This document shows positions 7,260-11,974 of a stretch of DNA of 11,974 nucleotides, piece by piece; position 1 is the stretch's first letter, and the number at the start of each line of letters is the position of its first letter. Source of the DNA: an uncultured Mucispirillum sp. (GTDB lineage Bacteria > Chrysiogenota > Deferribacteres > Deferribacterales > Mucispirillaceae); NCBI GenBank assembly GCA_945929285.1, contig CAMEOC010000006.1, positions 1 to 11,974 on the forward strand, read 5' to 3'. The position numbers and the translations under genes were made by a program. A model generated the notes under the pieces. It saw only the letters and a program-made list of their open reading frames with translations, was not told the DNA's origin and did no database searches.

Positions 7260-9564
7260 GTTATATTATATTAATTATGCAGTTATCTTAATAGGTGTAA
7301 TACTAATATTTACTTCCATTATATTAAAGATAACAGCAAAACCTATTCTTGAAAATACCAGTTTTTCCACTGCTTTTTACGATAATGAAAGCAGGCTTTT
7401 AAGGCTCACTTTAGCTAATGATGGTATTTACAGACTTTATGTGCCTTTAGAAAAAGTTTCCCCTTATTTACAGGAAGCCACACTTTTATATGAAGATAAA
7501 TATTTTTACTACCATTTTGGCATAAACCCTTTTGCTGTTTTTAGGGCAGTTTACTCTGTTTTTAAAAGCAGTAACCGCCCATTAGGTGCTTCCACCATAA
7601 CAATGCAGCTGGCAAGATTAAAGTATAATATTAACTCTAAAACTTTTTTTGGCAAATTAAACCAAATGTTTCATGCAGTATTACTGGAGATAAAATACAG
7701 TAAAAAAGAAATATTAGAAGCTTATTTTAATTTAGCACCTTATGGTCATAATATTGAAGGGGCAGAAGCTGCTTCTGTAATATATTATAATATTCCCAGT
7801 AAAGAAATGACATTGTTTGAAAGTTTTGCTTTAGTAATAATTCCACAAAACCCAAATAATAGAGCACCTACAACTAAAAAAGGTATGCTGGAAAGTGTTG
7901 AAAGCCGTAAACGCATTTTTCCTTTATGGCTTTTAAAACATAAAGAAGATGAAGATTTAAAATCTATTATAGATATGGCTTTATCTGTTCGCCACCCTTC
8001 AAATTTACCTTTTAAAGCACCACATTTAACAGATTATTTATTGAGCAGGGGCTTAAGAGGGCATATTAATACCACAATAAATATAAAAATGCAGGAAGTA
8101 TTAGAAGATGCTGTAAAAAGATATGTTATGGAAAATAAAAATATAGGTATATATAATGCAACTGCCATATTATTAAACTATGAAACCATGGAAGTAGAAG
8201 CTTATGTTGGCTCTGCTGATTATTTTAATAATGAAATATATGGCCAGGTAAATGGAATTAATGCTATGCGTTCTCCAGGCTCTGTATTAAAGCCTTTTAT
8301 ATTTGGTTTAGGTATAGATAGTGGTTTAATTCACCCCAAATCTCTTATGAAAGATGCACCAAGGCAGTATGGGGCATATTCGCCGGAAAATTCAGACAGA
8401 GGGTTTCTTGGTCCACTATTTGCCCGTGATGCTTTAATACATTCAAGAAATATACCTGCTATTGAGCTTTTAACAAAACTTCCCAAATCATCTTTTTATG
8501 ATTTACTATATTATTCTGGAGTAGAAAATTTACAGTCAGAAGAATATTACGGTACATCTTTAGCAATAGGTGGTTTTGAAGTAACCATGGAAAATGTTGC
8601 AAAAATGTATGCAGGGCTTGCTAATTTTGGGGAAGAAAAATGTATTAACTACCAAACAGATATAAAGTGCGAAGAAGAAACATACCAAATGTTTTCTCCA
8701 GAAGCTGCATTTTTAGTAATGGATATGCTTTCTCATAACCCACCAGTAGATAATATCTTTCAAAAAGAATTTATTCCTTGGAAAACAGGCACATCTTATG
8801 CTTTTAGAGATGCCTGGAGTGCAGGTATTTTAGGAAAATATATTTTAGTAGTGTGGGTTGGTAATTTTGATGGCAGGGGAAACAATGTTTTTTTAGGCAG
8901 AACTTCAGCAGGAAAATTATTTTTCCAAACGGCTTTATCATTAAAATATAATAATAATGAAAAGTTTATTAAGCCCATTCCAAAAACAAAGCTTAATATA
9001 AAAGAAGTGGAAATATGCTCACCAACTGGTGATTTAACTAATAAATACTGCCCCCATACAGAATTAGGTTATTTTATACCTGGTGTTTCACCTATTAAAG
9101 TAACAGATGTTTATAGAAGTATACCCATAGATAAAACAACGGGGCTTCGTGCCTGCTATTATGATAATAAAACCACAGAAATGCAGGTATATGAATTTTG
9201 GCCTTCAGATATTAATAAATTATTTCAGCAGTCTGGTCTTCAAATAAAGCAGCCGCCTAAGTTTATGCCCGGCTGTAAAATAGAATATTTATCAAATACA
9301 GGAAACCCACCTAATATTATTTTACCTTCTGAAAACTCTGTATACAGTATTACAAACTCTAAAAGGGAAGTATATTTTAAAATAAATACAGATAGTGATG
9401 CAAGCCTTCTATATTATTTTATAGATAACAGGTTTATAGGCACAAAAGAAGCAGGGGAGCCATTTTTTTGGCAGGCAGATATAGGTAAACACACATTAAC
9501 CGTTTCAGATAATTTAGGGCGTTCTTCATCAGTTAATTTTACAGTAGATTTGCTTCAAAATTAA
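7246..9564 (+). CDS. pbpC: Penicillin-binding protein 1C (bifunctional transglycosylase/transpeptidase)
   Basis: Class A PBP anchored in the inner membrane, acting on peptidoglycan. Its 772 residues match the usual PBP1C length. Residues 7-30 are the membrane anchor. The GT51 glycosyltransferase domain spans about 45-230, with catalytic Glu83 in YEDKYFYYHFG, GASTITMQ at 114-121 and EILEAYFN at 155-162. The transpeptidase domain has Ser346-Val-Leu-Lys349, Ser400-Arg-Asn402 and Lys513-Thr-Gly-Thr-Ser517. The CSPTGDLTNKYC segment (591-602) and the BiPBP_C domain at about 680-768 distinguish PBP1C from PBP1A/1B. Tandem ATGs at 7246 and 7249 overlap the last codons of A2M. No ribosome binding site is seen, but the anchor helix begins at once, so the start cannot be much later. 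Translational coupling to A2M is inferred. The pairing with A2M is the established defence-and-repair arrangement. Confidence 0.95.
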   Translation: MMRNKLYYINYAVILIGVILIFTSIILKITAKPILENTSFSTAFYDNESRLLRLTLANDGIYRLYVPLEKVSPYLQEATLLYEDKYFYYHFGINPFAVFRAVYSVFKSSNRPLGASTITMQLARLKYNINSKTFFGKLNQMFHAVLLEIKYSKKEILEAYFNLAPYGHNIEGAEAASVIYYNIPSKEMTLFESFALVIIPQNPNNRAPTTKKGMLESVESRKRIFPLWLLKHKEDEDLKSIIDMALSVRHPSNLPFKAPHLTDYLLSRGLRGHINTTINIKMQEVLEDAVKRYVMENKNIGIYNATAILLNYETMEVEAYVGSADYFNNEIYGQVNGINAMRSPGSVLKPFIFGLGIDSGLIHPKSLMKDAPRQYGAYSPENSDRGFLGPLFARDALIHSRNIPAIELLTKLPKSSFYDLLYYSGVENLQSEEYYGTSLAIGGFEVTMENVAKMYAGLANFGEEKCINYQTDIKCEEETYQMFSPEAAFLVMDMLSHNPPVDNIFQKEFIPWKTGTSYAFRDAWSAGILGKYILVVWVGNFDGRGNNVFLGRTSAGKLFFQTALSLKYNNNEKFIKPIPKTKLNIKEVEICSPTGDLTNKYCPHTELGYFIPGVSPIKVTDVYRSIPIDKTTGLRACYYDNKTTEMQVYEFWPSDINKLFQQSGLQIKQPPKFMPGCKIEYLSNTGNPPNIILPSENSVYSITNSKREVYFKINTDSDASLLYYFIDNRFIGTKEAGEPFFWQADIGKHTLTVSDNLGRSSSVNFTVDLLQN

Positions 9565-9590
9565 ACAATTAAAAGCTTTGTTTTATTTTA
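9563..9590 (+). terminator. Possible weak terminator after pbpC
   Basis: AAACAA (9563-9568) can pair with TTGTTT (9578-9583) around a 9-nt loop, and a T-rich run (TATTTTA) follows. The stem holds a single G-C pair and overlaps the stop codon, so it would be weak. It is listed because nothing better separates pbpC from glpA; chance is quite possible in DNA this AT-rich. Confidence 0.2.
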
Positions 9591-9737
9591 TACTAAAAAT
9601 ATATTTTAAAGTGCAAATAAAAATATATTATTTTATTTATTTTTACATAATATTTTAATGATATATTATATTTTTATCTTTTATTAGTAATAATTTAATA
9701 TACTATTATAATTATGTTATAATATTTAATATTTTTC

Positions 9738-9794
9738 TTGCTATATTTAAAAAGTTTATGTATAATACTTAGGTGATTAATAAATAGGTGAGGT
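9738..9794 (+). promoter_or_regulatory. Promoter and ribosome binding site for glpAB
   Basis: A -35-like TTGCTA (9738-9743; 4 of 6 to TTGACA) and a perfect -10 TATAAT (9761-9766) are separated by exactly 17 nt. Transcription would start near 9773 and leave a leader of about 28 nt. That leader contains the ribosome binding site AGGTGAGGT (9786-9794), which ends 6 nt before the glpA ATG. The rest of the 236-nt gap (9565-9737) is almost pure A/T; I see no small gene, clear operator or riboswitch in it. AT richness makes chance -10 matches common, but the combined spacing and location support this one. Confidence 0.6.
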
Positions 9795-9800
9795 TCTATT

Positions 9801-11405
9801 ATGATTACTACCACTGTTATAATAATTGGTGGCGGTGCAACTGGTAGTGGGGTCTTACGGGATTTAAGTATGCGTGGTATTCCTGCCATTATGTTGGAGC
9901 AGGGCGGTTTAGCATACGGCACAAGTTCCAGATTTCATGGTCTATTGCACAGCGGTGCTCGTTATGCTGTAAATGATAACGAATCTGCCAAAGAATGTAT
10001 TGAAGAAAATATGATACTTCGTAAAATAGGCAGGCAATGTGTAGAGTTAACAGAAGGTTTTTTTGTTCAAACTAAAGAAGATGACCCAGAATTTGTTCCA
10101 AAATGGTTAGAAGGCTGTAAAACAGCAGGTATTCAAACAGAAGAAGTTCCACTAGATAAAGCATTTTTATTAGAACCTAATTTATCAAAAGATATATCAA
10201 AAGTATACAGAGTGCCAGACTCCTGTATAGATGGCTTTAGGCTTGTTTGGCAAAATGCCATGAGTGCAAGAAAATATGGCGGTGAGCTTTATACATACCA
10301 TAAGGTAGTAGAAATTATTACTGAAAGCGGTAAAGTAAAAGGTGTAAAAGCATTAAATAAAGTAACCAATGAAATAGTAGAGTTTGGCTGCGATTATATA
10401 ATAAATGCTTCAGGTTCCTGGGCAGGTGAAATGGTTGCTTTATCTGGCCTTGCACCACTTCCTATTTCACCAGATAGAGGCACACTTTTAGTTTTTAACC
10501 ACAGGTTTACATCAAGGGTAATAAACAGGCTTCACAAAAGCTCAGATGGTGATATTTTTGTTCCCCATGGTTCTGTTACCATTCTTGGCACTACTTCAGC
10601 AGAAGCAGATACACCAGATGATAAAACACCAACCAGCCAGGAAATTATTAAGCTTTTAGATATAGGCAGGGCTGTTTTTCCTTATGTGGATGATTATAGA
10701 ATATTAAGAGCTTTTGCAGGCACAAGGCCACTTTATGGTGCAAAAGGCTCAGGAAGAAGTGCCAGCCGTAACTTTAATATTGTAAACCATACAGATGAAG
10801 GGCTTTATGGCTTTGTATCTATATTTGGTGGTAAACTGACTACATACAGGCTTATGGCAGAAAAAGTTACAGATGTGGTGGCAGATTTAGCAGGTGTTAG
10901 CACAAAATGTAGAACTGCAGATGAGCCTATTATTCCAGATATTTCAGAAAAGACCATATCAAAAGCAAAAAAATACTTCCCTCAAGGTGCTGTTAAAATA
11001 GTTGCAGATAGAATAGGGGCAGATTTTGAAAAAGTGCTGGATAATATGGAAGCAAACCAGGTAAAAAATGAAGTAGTTTGCGAATGTGAAATGGTTACAG
11101 TATCAGAAATAAAATATGTGGCAAGTGATGATGCTTCATATTTCTTAAATGATATTAGGCTTAGAACAAGGATTGGTATGGGAACATGCCAGGGCACATT
11201 TTGTTCTTTAAGGGCCATATCTGCCCTTGAAAATGAAAATATAGAAATGAAACTTAAGCCAACAGATAATATAAAAAACTTTTTACAAGAAAGGTGGAAT
11301 GGCTTGCGACCTGCTTTATGGGGTGGCCAGTTAAGGGAAGCAGAGCTTACAAGAGCAATATATCTTTCCACACTTAATTTTGATGGAGAAGGCTATGAGG
11401 CATAG
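9801..11405 (+). CDS. glpA: Anaerobic glycerol-3-phosphate dehydrogenase subunit A
   Basis: FAD subunit of the GlpABC complex, which oxidises sn-glycerol 3-phosphate to dihydroxyacetone phosphate and passes electrons via GlpC to the quinone pool. The 534 residues compare with about 540 in E. coli. The N-terminal dinucleotide-binding motif is IIIGGGATGSG (7-17), followed by a Glu at 33 for the adenosine ribose. SSRFHGLLHSGARY (42-55) is typical of the GlpA/GlpD family, and GGKLTTYR (343-350) is the C-terminal FAD-domain signature. Residues about 425-475 form a BFD-like [2Fe-2S] domain with Cys427, Cys429, Cys463 and Cys468. This domain separates GlpA from aerobic GlpD. The ATG at 9801 is set by a strong ribosome binding site and by the dinucleotide fold beginning a few residues later. 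It is first in an operon with glpB, whose start overlaps its end. Confidence 0.95.
   Translation: MITTTVIIIGGGATGSGVLRDLSMRGIPAIMLEQGGLAYGTSSRFHGLLHSGARYAVNDNESAKECIEENMILRKIGRQCVELTEGFFVQTKEDDPEFVPKWLEGCKTAGIQTEEVPLDKAFLLEPNLSKDISKVYRVPDSCIDGFRLVWQNAMSARKYGGELYTYHKVVEIITESGKVKGVKALNKVTNEIVEFGCDYIINASGSWAGEMVALSGLAPLPISPDRGTLLVFNHRFTSRVINRLHKSSDGDIFVPHGSVTILGTTSAEADTPDDKTPTSQEIIKLLDIGRAVFPYVDDYRILRAFAGTRPLYGAKGSGRSASRNFNIVNHTDEGLYGFVSIFGGKLTTYRLMAEKVTDVVADLAGVSTKCRTADEPIIPDISEKTISKAKKYFPQGAVKIVADRIGADFEKVLDNMEANQVKNEVVCECEMVTVSEIKYVASDDASYFLNDIRLRTRIGMGTCQGTFCSLRAISALENENIEMKLKPTDNIKNFLQERWNGLRPALWGGQLREAELTRAIYLSTLNFDGEGYEA
11385..11392 (+). promoter_or_regulatory. Ribosome binding site for glpB inside the end of glpA
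   Basis: GGAGAAGG lies within the last glpA codons, with its GGAG core 6 nt before ATG 11395. It fixes the glpB start and produces an 11-nt overlap of the two genes, consistent with coupled translation. Confidence 0.65.
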
Positions 11406-11974
11406 TGATGTTATAGTTGTAGGTGCAGGTAGGGCTGGGCTTATGGCAGGCATAACTGCAGCAAAATTAGGCAAATCTGTTAGTATATTATCAGAAGGGG
11501 CTGGGGTGCTTTCTATTGGCAGTGGTGCAGTAGATTTTTTAGGGTATGTAAATGGTAAAAAAATAATGGATAACCCTCATAACCACTTAAAAGAATTACC
11601 AGAAAACCATCCATATAATATAGCAGGGGAAGAAAATATAAAAGCTGCATTTAAAAGTTTAGTAGATATATCATGCAGCAATGATTATCATATAAAATTT
11701 AGTGATGATGGCTGTAACCAAACAGCAATCTCTATTGTAGGCACAACAAAACCTACATATATATGCAGTGATTCCAATAATGCAGCAAGAGTTTTAAAGG
11801 CAAAGAAAATTCTTTTTGCAGGGGTGGAATATTTAAAAGATGCACAAGTTGCTTTAGCTGTTAAGCAGGCAAAACATTATAAAGTTTTTGCAGATGCAGA
11901 AATATCTTATGCTATGCTTCCTTCACCATTTGGTCAAACCCACAGGGTGTTAAACTGCCTTGATATTGCAAGGT
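11395..11974 (+). CDS. glpB: Anaerobic glycerol-3-phosphate dehydrogenase subunit B (3' end outside window)
   Basis: Second flavoprotein subunit of the GlpABC complex. 193 full codons are present and the frame is still open at the window edge, so the gene is cut by the window and not by mutation. The N-terminus, SDVIVVGAGRAGLMAGITAAKLG, is a dinucleotide-binding fold (GAGRAG). The following SIGSGAVDFLGYV, and HPYNIAG at about residue 77-83, resemble the SSGSLDLL and HPYSLLG stretches I recall from E. coli GlpB. The product is expected to be about 400 residues, so about half is seen. It overlaps glpA by 11 nt and has its own ribosome binding site. A glpC gene for the iron-sulfur membrane subunit would be expected next, but that is inference. 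Confidence 0.88.
   Translation, partial: MRHSDVIVVGAGRAGLMAGITAAKLGKSVSILSEGAGVLSIGSGAVDFLGYVNGKKIMDNPHNHLKELPENHPYNIAGEENIKAAFKSLVDISCSNDYHIKFSDDGCNQTAISIVGTTKPTYICSDSNNAARVLKAKKILFAGVEYLKDAQVALAVKQAKHYKVFADAEISYAMLPSPFGQTHRVLNCLDIAR

Noticed and set aside
9700..9730. A second TATAAT at 9707-9712 upstream of glpA
   Set aside because: No acceptable -35 lies 16-18 nt upstream, and such matches are expected by chance in this nearly pure A/T stretch.
9695..9922. Minus-strand open frame across the glpA promoter and 5' end
   Set aside because: Half of it is translated from the AT-rich gap and half is antisense to the GlpA nucleotide-binding motif; there is no support for a gene.
10982..11371. 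Minus-strand open frame opposite the glpA iron-sulfur domain
   Set aside because: It sits entirely within a strongly conserved coding region on the other strand and shows no features of its own.

Overview
This is an AT-rich window in which all genes lie on the + strand and are packed tightly. The A/T-ending codons, the Cache-type chemoreceptor, the lipoprotein alpha-2-macroglobulin (A2M) paired with PBP1C, and the anaerobic glycerol-3-phosphate dehydrogenase all point to a motile, Gram-negative, low-GC bacterium with anaerobic respiration. A Deferribacterota (Mucispirillum-like) or Campylobacterota genome would fit. That placement is a low-confidence guess, because no rRNA or other phylogenetic marker is present.

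Layout. (1) Positions 1-1590: the 3' part of a methyl-accepting chemotaxis protein whose 5' end lies outside the window. (2) Positions 1613-7259: a bacterial A2M lipoprotein gene. It begins with a good ribosome binding site and a lipobox, and carries an intact CTEQ thioester motif and a complete C-terminus. It is interrupted by two single-nucleotide frameshifts, near 2602-2611 and 3240-3246, which leave three apparent open frames. Adding one base at each place restores a single frame of about 1882 codons. (3) Positions 7246-9564: pbpC (PBP1C), overlapping the A2M gene by 14 nt. All glycosyltransferase and transpeptidase motifs are intact. (4) Positions 9565-9800: a very AT-rich intergenic region with a plausible sigma70-type promoter for the next operon. 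(5) Positions 9801-11405: glpA. (6) Positions 11395 to the window end: glpB, cut off by the window edge. glpA and glpB overlap by 11 nt, and glpC would be expected beyond the edge.

How the genes work together. A2M and PBP1C form a known bacterial pair. The surface- or periplasm-tethered A2M is thought to trap proteases that breach the outer membrane, and PBP1C is thought to rebuild the damaged peptidoglycan. GlpA and GlpB are the FAD-containing part of the membrane-associated anaerobic glycerol-3-phosphate dehydrogenase, which passes electrons towards menaquinone. I see no sign of a mobile element, CRISPR array, RNA gene or wholly new system. The feature most worth a second look is the doubly frameshifted A2M gene and what it would do to translation of the coupled pbpC.
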